A stretch of DNA of 64,000 nt from Calothrix sp. NIES-4101. GTDB lineage: Bacteria; Cyanobacteriota; Cyanobacteriia; Cyanobacteriales; Nostocaceae. The stretch covers positions 5,630,794 to 5,694,793 of the forward strand of contig AP018280.1 of NCBI GenBank assembly GCA_004296455.1. The letters run 5' to 3'. Positions 27,016-36,682 of the stretch are shown here, piece after piece. The notes beneath the pieces are model-generated. The model was given only the letters and a program-made list of their open reading frames with translations, ran no database searches and was not told where the DNA came from. A program made the translations under genes and the position numbers. Each line of letters starts with the position of its first letter. Position 1 is the stretch's first letter.

Positions 27016-27900
27016 TTACAGCAAATATCCAACTTCCATTCCAGCCAATAAAATAAATCCAATCCAAACATTTTGCCGGAACATTTCCCCATATACAGAA
27101 TTTGGTAAATTCTGATTTTGGAGGCGAAAATATTGCCATACCCATCCCAAAGTAGCGATCGCCAAACTAATCCAAAAACCAAGATGCAGGTGAATCACAA
27201 TACCCAACCCAGCCAGGAGAGCCACAGTACCCACATAGAAAAATGCGATCGCAATTTCCACATATTTACCAAAAAACAAAGCACTGGAGTTCACACCGAT
27301 ACGTTTGTCGTCTTCTCTGTCGGACATAGCATAAACGGTATCAAATCCTAACGTCCAAAGTACAGTAGCTCCCCACAACAACCAAGTCGGCAGGGAAAGA
27401 CTCTTGGTGACAGCAGTCCAACTAATTAAAACCGCGAAACCCCAAGCAATCGATAACACCAATTGGGGAACCGGAAATACTCTTTTGGCTCCAGGATATA
27501 ACAAAATAACTGGTACGGCGGCTACACACAACCAGAATGACAACAGGTTAAGATAAAAAGCCAGAATCGCTGCACAAGCCATTGCCACAATCGCCACAAC
27601 GATACCAACCTTTACAGACAGCGTTCGGGATGCTATGGGACGACTCTTGGTACGTTCCACTTCTGGATCGATGTTTCGATCCCACAAATCGTTGACAACA
27701 CAACCTGCGGCGCTAGTGGCAAGGGTTCCCAAGATAATTACCCCAACGAGAGGTAAAGGTGGTTTTCCTGCTGCGGCGAGGAATACAGCCCACAAAGCTG
27801 GAATCATTAAAATGAGTCTACCTTCGGGTTTGTGCCAGCGTAAAAGCCTGATGACACTTAACCATACAGGTTCGCCGTTGCTTTTGGTAGGATTTAACAT
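27016..27900 (-). CDS. 4-hydroxybenzoate polyprenyltransferase (plastoquinone synthesis)
   Basis: A 294-residue UbiA-family membrane prenyltransferase with about eight or nine hydrophobic helices. The first Asp-rich motif is NDLWDRNID (70-78) and the second is YAMSDREDD. In cyanobacteria the enzyme (Slr0926 type) attaches a solanesyl chain to 4-hydroxybenzoate for plastoquinone-9. The N-terminal RLLRWHKPEGRLILMIPALWAVF block in outline is typical. It lies between a permease gene and ppx with no clear operon partner. Confidence 0.92.
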   Translation of the reverse strand: MLNPTKSNGEPVWLSVIRLLRWHKPEGRLILMIPALWAVFLAAAGKPPLPLVGVIILGTLATSAAGCVVNDLWDRNIDPEVERTKSRPIASRTLSVKVGIVVAIVAMACAAILAFYLNLLSFWLCVAAVPVILLYPGAKRVFPVPQLVLSIAWGFAVLISWTAVTKSLSLPTWLLWGATVLWTLGFDTVYAMSDREDDKRIGVNSSALFFGKYVEIAIAFFYVGTVALLAGLGIVIHLHLGFWISLAIATLGWVWQYFRLQNQNLPNSVYGEMFRQNVWIGFILLAGMEVGYLL

Positions 27901-28112
27901 AGAACCGAAAGTAGGGTTTTGAAACGAAAATTAACAATATTTACATCTATAGAATAACTTTATTTGTTATTTGTAAGTTATTTGTAAAAGCGATCGCAGG
28001 AAGTAGCGGGTTAAAACCCCTACTAAGTATTGTCCAAGCTGATATTATCCAAGCTGAATTCAGCAATTCTGCATTCTTCACGAGCTTTTTCAACAACAGA
28101 GAGAAAACACAA

Positions 28113-29762
28113 ATGGTGGATTTGGTTTCGGCTAGCAGGGAGAGTATTCCGACATTTCCAACGGCAGAACAGCGAATTATTGCTGCCATTGACTTGGGAA
28201 CAAATTCGTTACACATGGTAATTGTGCGGATCGAACCGACATTACCTGCGTTTAGCATTATTGCCAGAGAAAAAGAAACAGTTCGACTGGGCGATCGCGA
28301 TTTGACAACGGGGAACCTCAAACCCGAAATTATGGAAAGGGCGATCGCGACATTGCGAAGGTTTCAAGAGGTTGCCAAAACTTTCAATGTCGAAACAACT
28401 ATTGCTGTTGCCACTTCTGCTACCCGTGAAGCACCCAATGGCAAGGATTTTCTCCACGATATTGAAGTGCAGCTAGGGTTAAAAGTTGATTTAATTTCCG
28501 GACAAGAAGAAGCACGCCGGATTTATTTGGGTGTGCTATCGGGGATGGAATTTAATAACCAAGCTCATACAATTATTGATATTGGTGGTGGTTCCACAGA
28601 GATAATTTTGGGTGACAGTCATGAAGAACGCACATTGACTAGTACTAAAATTGGTGCAGTCCGTCTGACTAGCGAACTAATTACCACTGACCCGATTTCT
28701 ACCCATGAATTTGAATACCTCCAAGCATATGTGAGGGGAATGCTAGAGCGATCGGTAGAGCAGGTTGTCGCCAATTACCAGTTTGGTGAGTCTCCCCGCT
28801 TAGTGGGAACATCGGGAACCATAGAAACAATTGCTGCAATCCACGCCCGCGAACATTTGGGATTTATCCCCTCTACCCTCAATGGCTATCAATTCCCTCT
28901 CCGGGATTTACGCGAATTAGTCAATCGCTTGCAACATAGAAATAATATTGAACGGGCAGCAATTCCGGGGATGCCAGAAAAACGTTCGGAAGTGATTTTA
29001 GCAGGCGCGGTAGTCCTACAAGAAGCAATGACCTTGCTCAACGCCGAATTTATCACTGTATGTGAGCGTTCTTTGCGAGAAGGTGTCATTGTCGATTGGA
29101 TGCTGACTCACGGTTTGATTGAAGATCGTCTGCGTTACCAAGGCTCGGTGAGACAGCGCAGTGTCCTCAGAACCGCCAAGAAGTATCATAGCAATTTGCC
29201 ACATAGCGACAGGGTTGCTAATTTTGCCCTGAGTATATTTGACCAAACCCAAGCAACTCTCCACAATTGGTATCCAGAATGTCGCCAATTACTTTGGGCA
29301 GCAGCAATTTTACATAACTGTGGTCACTATGTCAGTCATTCAGCACACCACAAACATTCCTACTATCTTGTCCGCAATAGCGAACTCCTAGGTTACACCG
29401 AAACAGAAATCGAAATTATCGCCAATATTGCCCGTTATCATCGCAAATCACCGCCGAAGAAAAAGCACGAAAACTATCGCAATTTAGTCAATAAAGAACA
29501 CCGTTTAATGGTGAATCATTTGAGTGCTATCTTGCGTTTGGCAACAGCTTTAGACCGCCGGCAAATCGGTGCAATCTCCCGAATTCAATGCGATTACAAT
29601 CCCCAGGAAAAGAGCTTTAAATTGCGTGTTTATCCTACCTATCCTAACGATGACTGCTCGTTAGAACTTTGGAGTTTAGACTATAGCAAAGAAGTCTTTG
29701 AAACCGAATTTAATATCAAAGTTTCTGTGATTTTAGAACCAACAATTGTAACCGTGAGTTAA
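28113..29762 (+). CDS. Ppx/GppA family phosphatase (exopolyphosphatase-like)
   Basis: A 549-residue Ppx/GppA protein. The actin-like N-terminal half contains AAIDLGTNSLHMVI, the phosphate-loop block IDIGGGSTEI and VGTSGTIETIAAI. The C-terminal half has an HD-like layout (AAILHNCGHYVSHSAHHKHSYYL). Such enzymes hydrolyse polyphosphate and/or pppGpp; which activity dominates here cannot be read from sequence. The length matches cyanobacterial exopolyphosphatases. Confidence 0.9.
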   Translation: MVDLVSASRESIPTFPTAEQRIIAAIDLGTNSLHMVIVRIEPTLPAFSIIAREKETVRLGDRDLTTGNLKPEIMERAIATLRRFQEVAKTFNVETTIAVATSATREAPNGKDFLHDIEVQLGLKVDLISGQEEARRIYLGVLSGMEFNNQAHTIIDIGGGSTEIILGDSHEERTLTSTKIGAVRLTSELITTDPISTHEFEYLQAYVRGMLERSVEQVVANYQFGESPRLVGTSGTIETIAAIHAREHLGFIPSTLNGYQFPLRDLRELVNRLQHRNNIERAAIPGMPEKRSEVILAGAVVLQEAMTLLNAEFITVCERSLREGVIVDWMLTHGLIEDRLRYQGSVRQRSVLRTAKKYHSNLPHSDRVANFALSIFDQTQATLHNWYPECRQLLWAAAILHNCGHYVSHSAHHKHSYYLVRNSELLGYTETEIEIIANIARYHRKSPPKKKHENYRNLVNKEHRLMVNHLSAILRLATALDRRQIGAISRIQCDYNPQEKSFKLRVYPTYPNDDCSLELWSLDYSKEVFETEFNIKVSVILEPTIVTVS

Positions 29763-29818
29763 TGTTCTATGTTAATCGCCCAAAAATGAAAAGATTCTCC
29801 AGCTACTCTTGAATTGTC

Positions 29819-29860
29819 AACTCGTAGCAAACAATGTCATCTGTATGTTTACTACGAGTT
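29819..29860. terminator. Long hairpin between convergent ppx and mltA genes
   Basis: AACTCGTAG (29819-29827) pairs with CTACGAGTT (29852-29860), extended past one mismatch by AAACA/TGTTT. The 15-position stem with a 12-base loop lies between two convergent genes and is probably a bidirectional terminator. Confidence 0.7.
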
Positions 29861-29899
29861 CAGTAATCTTAAATAATTGTGCTAATTGACACAAGGAGA

Positions 29900-31165
29900 T
29901 TATTCCTTCAGCAATAGATAATATAGTTGCCCATTGCCCCCAGTCACGCCCGCGCGATCGCCTGCTAACTTTCCGGTTCCCATGAAATAATCTACACGTC
30001 CAGGGCCTTTGATGGCGCTACCTGTATCTTGATCGAGAACGAAACGGCTGACTGCACGCCGTTCTAAACCACCACCAGGTTTAGGATAGGGAAAACTATT
30101 ATAAATTAATGCCAATGCACCGGGAGGCATTAATGACTTATCAGTCGCAATTGAACGTTCGGCGGTTACAGGTACACCAATGCTACCTGTTGCCGGCCTA
30201 CCACTGCTTTCTTTAAAGAAAATAAATCTTTCCCAAAGTGGCAAATATATATCTAAATCCCGAGGGTTCTTTTTGAAATGGGCAATCATGGCTGGCATGG
30301 TGGCATTTTGCGGGTCTAATTTACCATCTTTGATTAATGCCCTACCAATACTCGTCCAGGGGTAGTCAGTGGCACCAGCGTAGCCAATACTTGTTGATTT
30401 GCCATTAGTTAATTTGATTTGTGCTGAACCTTGGATATGAATCATATAAGCATCCAAGCGATCGCGGAACCAAAGCATTTCTAAACCGCGTAGTTGGCTC
30501 TTATTGCCTAACAACCCATCCGCACCTTCTAAATCAACTCGCTTTGGATGTGGCTTTGGCCATTTATCTAAATCGGCAGGAAGTCGATAAACTGGATATT
30601 TATACTGAGCAGTACGTGTGCGACTAGCGCTATAAACTGGTTCGTAATATGCCGTAAATTTGACAGTACCTTGACCATCATTGCCAACCGACTTATAAAA
30701 TGCAAATTCTTTCCGAACTTTGGATTGCAATTCTGCTGGAGTTTTTGAGGCTACAACCAATTGCCGGAAGCGCTGCAAACTTTTACGTACCCGTTCTAAA
30801 GTAATTCCTTGGACTGGATAATTTTGATACCGATTGGCAGCTGTGGGGGTATTCAAATAGCGCAAACTATGGTCAATCGATTGCAATAGTGCCGTGCGAT
30901 CGCCCTTTTTACCTCGATGCCAAAATAGCTGTTCGTCCCAACCCAGGCAACCATGGGCAGGTTTGCAATCAAGCCCTAGCTCCATCAATTTTAGGGGTGG
31001 AGTCAATTCTGGTTGTGGTGCTGGCGGTAACTCTGGTGGTAACGGTGGTGTTATCTGGGGGTTGCCCGGTGTCGGCAAGCTAGGCACCTGAGCAACAACA
31101 GATAAAAACGGTATGACAGTAGCGATACCTAGACTCAAGGAAAGTAAAGCAAACTTTTTTCTCAT
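29900..31165 (-). CDS. mltA: Membrane-bound lytic murein transglycosylase A
   Basis: A 421-residue MltA. A signal peptide (about 1-25) is followed by a Pro-rich linker (about 28-58), the MltA domain (from about 120 to 320), and the 3D domain carrying QDTGSAIKGPGRVDYFMGTG with its conserved Asp residues. It cleaves peptidoglycan glycan strands non-hydrolytically to 1,6-anhydro products. A small gene of unknown function ends 3 bp upstream, so the two are likely cotranscribed. No lipobox Cys was seen, unlike E. coli MltA. Confidence 0.9.
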   Translation of the reverse strand: MRKKFALLSLSLGIATVIPFLSVVAQVPSLPTPGNPQITPPLPPELPPAPQPELTPPLKLMELGLDCKPAHGCLGWDEQLFWHRGKKGDRTALLQSIDHSLRYLNTPTAANRYQNYPVQGITLERVRKSLQRFRQLVVASKTPAELQSKVRKEFAFYKSVGNDGQGTVKFTAYYEPVYSASRTRTAQYKYPVYRLPADLDKWPKPHPKRVDLEGADGLLGNKSQLRGLEMLWFRDRLDAYMIHIQGSAQIKLTNGKSTSIGYAGATDYPWTSIGRALIKDGKLDPQNATMPAMIAHFKKNPRDLDIYLPLWERFIFFKESSGRPATGSIGVPVTAERSIATDKSLMPPGALALIYNSFPYPKPGGGLERRAVSRFVLDQDTGSAIKGPGRVDYFMGTGKLAGDRAGVTGGNGQLYYLLLKE

Positions 31166-31168
31166 TGT

Positions 31169-31423
31169 TTACGTAAATCGTTCGACACTAGAGCTAAAAA
31201 TTGGTTCAACACGAATTGCCACAACCTTAGAGGGTCGGACAACCATATATTCACCCTGAATATTCTTGATCGGCACGCTAATGAAATCATCAGAAGCAGC
31301 TTTAGGCATCAGTTCGCCACTATACCACTTCTGAAAATCCTGGATTGTGGGAAAGCGTATTTCTTCGCGGTGCCCGCTTTCCATCATCATATGTACTACG
31401 TATTCGCTAGCTGTTCTCGGCAT
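31169..31423 (-). CDS. Small conserved-looking protein upstream of mltA
   Basis: An 84-residue soluble protein that I cannot assign. It has TASEYVVHMMMESGHREEIRFPTI in outline at the N-terminus and a FISVPIKNIQGEYMVVRPSKV beta-rich segment. The stop is 3 bp before the mltA start, which indicates coupled expression. No signal peptide or membrane segment is seen. The context suggests, but does not show, a role linked to cell-wall turnover. Confidence 0.72.
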   Translation of the reverse strand: MPRTASEYVVHMMMESGHREEIRFPTIQDFQKWYSGELMPKAASDDFISVPIKNIQGEYMVVRPSKVVAIRVEPIFSSSVERFT

Positions 31424-31796
31424 AATAGTTGAATCATTTTAAACATGTCCAACCCATTTTTAACTTCATAACTCCAAAATTGGGAAGAGCAGAAGTATCT
31501 TTAAGTTGCACAGACAAGATAGTTAGCAAAATATCTCATACAGGTTTTCATTTCTCCCCATGACGTTCTTTTACCCAAATACGGTTCCTTGGCAAGTGAA
31601 AATAAGCTGAAATCCAGGAATATGAACACAGGAGAGGTATATTTGGTTTTGTGCCCCGTTTGCTTATTGCTGCTTCCCATTAAGTAAAACCAAGAAAGCT
31701 ATACAGTTTTTACATCACCCTGTTAATTTGAGTAGGATTGCCTAAAATAAGCAGTTGAGGGACAAATTTCACTTAGTAGTGCGAGGTACAGACAGG
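31424..31796. other. Non-coding gap between divergent genes
   Basis: About 370 bp separating the small gene upstream of mltA from the DUF1868-type gene. Promoters for both should lie here. No hairpin, RNA or clear site was recognised. Confidence 0.4.
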
Positions 31797-32585
31797 GTGG
31801 ATGACGATTTTCAAACTTATTTGAATCGATTGGCACGAATGACGCGACTAGAGGCTTATCAAATCCAAGTTCAAAATATTCAAGAGTCGTACAAGTATCA
31901 AAAACTACCTACAGGAGAACGACAAGCTGCACCGTTTCCTGGCTATACAATTATTACTCCACCCAGCGAGGAGGATGACAAGAATGCTGGTTTTTACAAG
32001 CAACTACAGGAGTACCAAGTACAACTATTAAATTTACCGATCGCTTCTCAATTATTAGTGCCTTTACCCACTGGCAGTTTTCATGTAACCTTGGCTGATT
32101 TAATTTGGGATAATGCTTATCGAGATGCTTGCGATCGCAATCCTAATTATGAATCAGATTTGCGATCGTGCTGCACGAGTATTTTCCACCAGTACCGACA
32201 AAATTCCCAGCCAGCGACTCCAATTCGTTTTTCCATACTTGGGATTATGTTAATGCCAAGAGCTATTGCTGTTTGTTTGGTTCCTCAAGAACGCAGTTCC
32301 TACGAACAAATTATTAGTTTCCGCCGCACTATTTACCAAAACTCGCAATTAATGCCTTTAGGAATTGAACAAAACTATCATTTAACAGCCCATGTAACCC
32401 TGGGGTATTTTGGTGAGATGAAACCAGATTTAGATCGACAAAAATTTGTAGAAGAACTCTCCGAGTTAAATGAAAAATGGCTGGGGAATTCCCCAGAATT
32501 TTTAGTGCATCGTGGTGAATTACGCAAATTTGATGATATGACACGTTACTACCGTGAACCTGATTGGGCTGCGATCGATTTTTAA
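31797..32585 (+). CDS. DUF1868 family protein, 2H-phosphoesterase-like
   Basis: About 262 residues from a GTG start. Two His-x-Thr motifs, SFHVTL (His96) and HVTLGYF (His199), are placed as in the 2H phosphoesterase fold, which cleaves cyclic phosphodiesters or acts on RNA ends. FPGYTIITPPSEED in the N-terminal third is typical of DUF1868 proteins. The GTG at 31797 has GAGG 10 bases upstream and gives a VDDDFQTYLNR start; a TTG at 31755 would add 14 residues. The substrate is unknown. Confidence 0.78.
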   Translation: MDDDFQTYLNRLARMTRLEAYQIQVQNIQESYKYQKLPTGERQAAPFPGYTIITPPSEEDDKNAGFYKQLQEYQVQLLNLPIASQLLVPLPTGSFHVTLADLIWDNAYRDACDRNPNYESDLRSCCTSIFHQYRQNSQPATPIRFSILGIMLMPRAIAVCLVPQERSSYEQIISFRRTIYQNSQLMPLGIEQNYHLTAHVTLGYFGEMKPDLDRQKFVEELSELNEKWLGNSPEFLVHRGELRKFDDMTRYYREPDWAAIDF

Positions 32586-32632
32586 TTGAGTTGTCATTGA
32601 ATTATATGTAAAGACGAGATCGCCTTCATGTT

Positions 32633-32687
32633 GGGAGAAACCCATTTGCTCGAGCCATTGATTGTCTCCACAAATCAAGTTTCTCCC
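32633..32687. repeat. Inverted repeat with GGGAGAAAC arms
   Basis: GGGAGAAAC (32633-32641) is the exact reverse complement of GTTTCTCCC (32679-32687), 37 bp apart. It follows the DUF1868 gene by about 50 bp. The arms resemble those of the repeat at 12755-12811. Confidence 0.5.
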
Positions 32688-32750
32688 TCACAAAAAATTG
32701 CCAATCAGCATTATCAACCATCGAACTCACGTTGCGTTGCATTCAATCAA

Positions 32751-32778
32751 GCCAAAACATGCGATCGCATGTTTTGGC
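32751..32778. repeat. Perfect 28-bp palindrome centred on a HIP1 octamer
   Basis: The sequence reads GCCAAAACAT, then GCGATCGC, then ATGTTTTGGC, and equals its own reverse complement over 28 bp. The centre is the HIP1 octamer. It lies in the non-coding region between the DUF1868 and fut genes. It may be an operator-like site, a cruciform-forming repeat, or a HIP1-targeted structure. Confidence 0.85.
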
Positions 32779-33421
32779 GGTGAAATGGTATTACTGGTAA
32801 TTTACAAAACGCTTGCTTCTGCATCTTGATTTGCATCAGTTTTGGCTTCAGTTTCCGTTATCCCTACTCCAACAGAGATATTGAATTTGGGACTACTTAC
32901 AGACTTCGCAACATCTCGACAGAACCTTATTAAAAGCTCTTATTTGATATTTTTCTATCCAGGCATCTTGATATAAATTTCCAGGTGTATCAATCGGGAT
33001 TATCTTTAGAATTGATACTCGAAGTATTGACTATTACAGTCAATAGTGATAAAAATATATCTCAATAAAGGATTACGTTATTGATTTTGCTAGGCATCTT
33101 GATGAAAAATTTATAAGTAAACAAATGGTAGCTTTTTTAAAATATTTTTACTGCTTTCCGTTTTAATTATAATTCTCATATCTCTGGCAACCGAGAAAAG
33201 GAGTTTGGGGAAAATTTTGTAGTCATTTATTGCATAAACTATTATTAAAACCGTATTTTTACTGAGTTGCAATATCCATAAGCTCTATAATAATCAAGAA
33301 TAAAATAATTTTAATAAAATATTTAATAGTACTTTTAAATACCTAGTTTTACTAAGAGATACTGATAAACTTAAGTCAAAATGTTGCAAATAATTATTAA
33401 GAACTTTGGAGGAAAAGCAAT

Positions 33422-33820
33422 TTGAAAAAATTATCACTGGTGAAGTTCTGCGCTGGTGCTTTAGCAGTTGTTGTTTTGGGAACGGGGTTAGCTGTCAACA
33501 CTCAACAATCGAAGACTCTAACTATCTACTCTGGCAGAGAAGAAAAGTTAATTGATCCATTGATTGAGAAAGCCACGAAAGACCTAAAACTGAAGATTCA
33601 AGTTCGTTATGCTGATACCGCAGAATTAGCGATCGCTCTCTTTGAAGAAGGTAATAATAGTCGTGCAGATATGTTCTTGGCTAAAGATGCGGGCGCTTTA
33701 GGGACAAAATCAGCATCTGGGCAAATTCCCGTGAATAAATTAATTCTTCCTCGTGATTTGAGTCAATTGTCTGATTTACCGAGCACATTGAAAGTTTTAC
33801 AACAAGCGGGAGTATTGTAA
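33422..33820 (+). pseudogene. Internally deleted FutA-like iron-binding protein (132 residues)
   Basis: The first ~100 residues match the N-terminal lobe of an Fe3+-binding FutA protein: signal segment 9-25, TIYSGREEKL, QVRYADTAELA, ADMFLAKDAGALG. The last ~25 residues (LSQLSDLPSTLKVLQQAGVL) match the extreme C-terminus. About 205 residues between are missing compared with the intact paralogue at 37064-38164, including the Tyr-Tyr iron-ligand region. The frame is kept, a perfect GGAGG lies upstream of the TTG start, and the futB start follows the stop by 3 bp. It could be a decayed gene or a still-translated short protein that couples translation to futB. Confidence 0.8.
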
Positions 33821-33823
33821 ACA

Positions 33824-35407
33824 ATGAAAGCGGCTCGTCCCCCACTTTTTCTGACTATCACAGCTGGGGTGGTGGCAGTTACCGTCACTCTACCTTTTTT
33901 ATATTTGGTCATTCGCGCTGCAAGTATTGGTGGGGAGGGCTTGTGGGATTTAATTTCCAATTCTCGCTATTTGATAATTATGTTGAATAGTGCTGGGATG
34001 GCGACAATCGTGACTCTTTTATCAGCATTAATTGCCGTACCCTTGGCATTTTTGACAGTGCGAACAAACCTACCTGGAAGACGCTTTTGGTTGGTGGCAA
34101 CAACCTTACCCTTAGCAGTGCCCAGCTATGTGGGGAGTTTTGCCCTGATTGCCACCTTTGCACCACGGGGTAGTCTGTTGCAGCTGCTACTGGAACCCTT
34201 GGGGGTGAAGGAATTACCATCCATATATGGCTGGCCTGGGGTAATTTTGTCAATGACCTTGTTTACCTACCCCTATATGCTTTTGAGTGTGCGTGCTGGC
34301 TTACAAGGAATTGACCCCTCCCTAGAAGAAGCCGGACGCAGCTTGGGTTATAGTAGTCAAGAAACCTTTTGGCGTGTGGTTTTACCCCAGTTGAAACCAT
34401 CTTTGGTTGCTGGGGGACTATTGGTGGCATTATATAGTTTGCGTGACTTCGGGACACCCTCCCTGATGCAATTTGATGCTTTTACCAGGGCGATTTTTAT
34501 TCAGTATAAAACCAGTTTTGATCGCAACACAGCAGCAGCTCTATCTTTAATGTTAGTCGCCTTAGTCATGGCAATTTTATGGGTTGAATATCGAGTTAGG
34601 AGCCGCGCAGCTTATTACACTCGCGGTTCTGCATCCTTGCGTCCTGCCAAAATCATTAAATTGGGAATTTGGAAGTGGATAGCCTTTGGCTTTTGCTTGG
34701 TAATTACTTTGTTGGGGGTAGCATTACCTGTGGGGGTAAGCTTATTTTGGTTGGTACGGGGAATGTTGAATAGCGATTATGCAATTCCCAACTTGTTTCC
34801 AGCAATTTTAAACTCAGTTTCCGCAGCTGGATTAGCAGGTTTAGCGACTACTATTTTTGCCCTCCCGATCGCAATTTTATCTGTGCGCTTCCCCAGTAAA
34901 ATCACTGCCATAATTGAGCGTAGTTCTTACATTGCTTTTGGTTTGCCAGGAATTGTGGTTGCTTTAGCAGTCGTATTTTTTGGAGCAAATTACTTACCAG
35001 TACTATATCAAACCTTACCAATGCTGATATTTGCTTACTTGGTATTATTTGTTCCCCAATCAGTAGGTAACATTCGCAGTTCTCTATTACAAGTTAGTCC
35101 CCGATTGGAAGAATCCGCTCGCAGTTTGGGGAGGACTCCTTGGGAAACTTTAAGAGAAATCACCATTCCTTTAGTCAGTCCGGGTTTAGTCAGTGGTGCA
35201 GTGCTGGTATTTTTAACTGCAATCAAAGAACTACCTGCCACGATTATGCTAGCACCAATTGGCTTTAATACCCTTGCCGTCGAAATTTGGAAAGCAACAG
35301 AAAACGTTGATTTTGATGATGCGGCATCTGCTTCTTTAGCCATGTTATTTGTATCAATGATTTCAACATTTTTAGTGTTATCCCAGGAGAAAAGAGCTAA
35401 AACCTAA
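33824..35407 (+). CDS. futB: Iron(III) ABC transporter permease
   Basis: A 527-residue permease with about twelve hydrophobic segments and two tandem permease domains. Each has an EAA-type loop (EEAGRSLGYSSQETFWRVVLPQL in outline, then EESARSLGRTPWETLREITIPL). This fused form is typical of the Fbp/Fut Fe3+ transporters. The start lies 3 bp after the truncated futA. It carries Fe3+ delivered by FutA across the inner membrane, driven by FutC. Confidence 0.9.
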   Translation: MKAARPPLFLTITAGVVAVTVTLPFLYLVIRAASIGGEGLWDLISNSRYLIIMLNSAGMATIVTLLSALIAVPLAFLTVRTNLPGRRFWLVATTLPLAVPSYVGSFALIATFAPRGSLLQLLLEPLGVKELPSIYGWPGVILSMTLFTYPYMLLSVRAGLQGIDPSLEEAGRSLGYSSQETFWRVVLPQLKPSLVAGGLLVALYSLRDFGTPSLMQFDAFTRAIFIQYKTSFDRNTAAALSLMLVALVMAILWVEYRVRSRAAYYTRGSASLRPAKIIKLGIWKWIAFGFCLVITLLGVALPVGVSLFWLVRGMLNSDYAIPNLFPAILNSVSAAGLAGLATTIFALPIAILSVRFPSKITAIIERSSYIAFGLPGIVVALAVVFFGANYLPVLYQTLPMLIFAYLVLFVPQSVGNIRSSLLQVSPRLEESARSLGRTPWETLREITIPLVSPGLVSGAVLVFLTAIKELPATIMLAPIGFNTLAVEIWKATENVDFDDAASASLAMLFVSMISTFLVLSQEKRAKT

Positions 35408-35623
35408 ACCAATTTTGGATTGCAGATTTTGACTTGGAGATGTCTACTTAATTGAGTAAGAGTTTTATGAATCTATCTGTCAAGTATTTATTGTTCAAGC
35501 TACGGATAAATGGGAGCAACGCTTTCGTCCAGAACAAGGAAGTGATGACAAGTTTCTCAACAACAACAGATAATTAAATTTTTGGTCAAAATTGTTGATA
35601 TATTTGAATATATATTTATAACT

Positions 35624-36682
35624 ATGAAAGAATCAGTAATACTTAGCCTAGAAAACGTCACTAAACAATACTCTGAAGATAGTAAACCTGCTGTTAATCA
35701 TGTATCTTTGAGTTTGCTGGAAGGAGATATATTAGGATTTCTTGGCCCCTCTGGTTGCGGTAAAACTACGCTCTTGCGATTAATTGGTGGTTTAGAGCGT
35801 CCTCAAACTGGAACAGTGGCGATTGGTGGAAAGGTGGTTTGCGATCGCACAAATTGGATACCGCCAGAAAATCGGGATATTGGCATTGTTTTTCAAGATT
35901 ATGCCCTGTTTCCCCATTTAACAGTAGTGAAAAATGTCGCCTTTGGCTTAAAAAATCTCAGTAAACAACAAGTAGAGCAGCGTGTATCCGCAACCTTGAA
36001 ACTTGTCCAACTTACAGGTTTAGAACAACGTTACCCCTACGAACTTTCTGGCGGACAACAGCAACGAGTTGCTTTAGCACGGGCTTTAGCACCCCAACCA
36101 AAATTACTCCTCCTCGATGAGCCTTTATCTAACTTAGACGTACAAGTTAGATTACAATTGCGGGAAGAAATGCGAGATATTATCAAAGCTGCGGGAACTT
36201 CGGCAGTTTTTGTTACCCATGACCAAGAAGAAGCCTTAGCAATGTGCGATATTGTGGGGGTAATGCAGCAGGGACACTTAGAACAAATCGGGACACCAGA
36301 GGAAATTTATACTCATCCAGCATCGCGGTTTGTCGCGGAATTCGTCACCCAAGCTAATTTTCTTCCTGCTCGTCGCCAAGGTCATTTTTGGTCAACAGAA
36401 ATTGGTAAATTTGACGTAAAAACCAAAGATTCTCCAGAAACTGGGGAAATCATGATTCGTCAAGAAGACTGCATATTGCAACTATGTACTAATAGTCCCT
36501 TAGTGATTCGCAGTCGGCGGTTTTTAGGGAGAGAGTATCGTTATTGTTTACACACTCCTTCTGGTCAAGAAATTCATATTCGCACTGGGATTGATACGGC
36601 GATACCAGAAGGTGCAACTGTGCAAATATCTGTTGCTGATGATTTAGTACGAATATTCAGTGATTATACTCAAAAGGGGTAA
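35624..36682 (+). CDS. futC: Iron(III) ABC transporter ATP-binding protein
   Basis: A 352-residue ABC ATPase with Walker A GPSGCGKT (41-48), signature LSGGQQQRVALARAL, Walker B LLLLDEPLSNLD and a switch His in VFVTHDQEEAL. The C-terminal ~110 residues form a regulatory TOBE-like domain. ATG 35624 is chosen; a TTG 14 codons upstream (35582) is less likely. It lies 216 bp after futB and powers Fe3+ import. Confidence 0.9.
   Translation: MKESVILSLENVTKQYSEDSKPAVNHVSLSLLEGDILGFLGPSGCGKTTLLRLIGGLERPQTGTVAIGGKVVCDRTNWIPPENRDIGIVFQDYALFPHLTVVKNVAFGLKNLSKQQVEQRVSATLKLVQLTGLEQRYPYELSGGQQQRVALARALAPQPKLLLLDEPLSNLDVQVRLQLREEMRDIIKAAGTSAVFVTHDQEEALAMCDIVGVMQQGHLEQIGTPEEIYTHPASRFVAEFVTQANFLPARRQGHFWSTEIGKFDVKTKDSPETGEIMIRQEDCILQLCTNSPLVIRSRRFLGREYRYCLHTPSGQEIHIRTGIDTAIPEGATVQISVADDLVRIFSDYTQKG

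Larger units (their letters stand above)
32586..33421. other. Non-coding region before the iron-transport genes
   Basis: 836 bp with no gene. It holds the inverted repeat at 32633-32687, the perfect palindrome at 32751-32778 and a repeated AGGCATCTTGAT at about 32963 and 33090. The final 150 bp are very AT-rich and should contain the fut promoter. I did not find a convincing Fur box. Confidence 0.4.
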
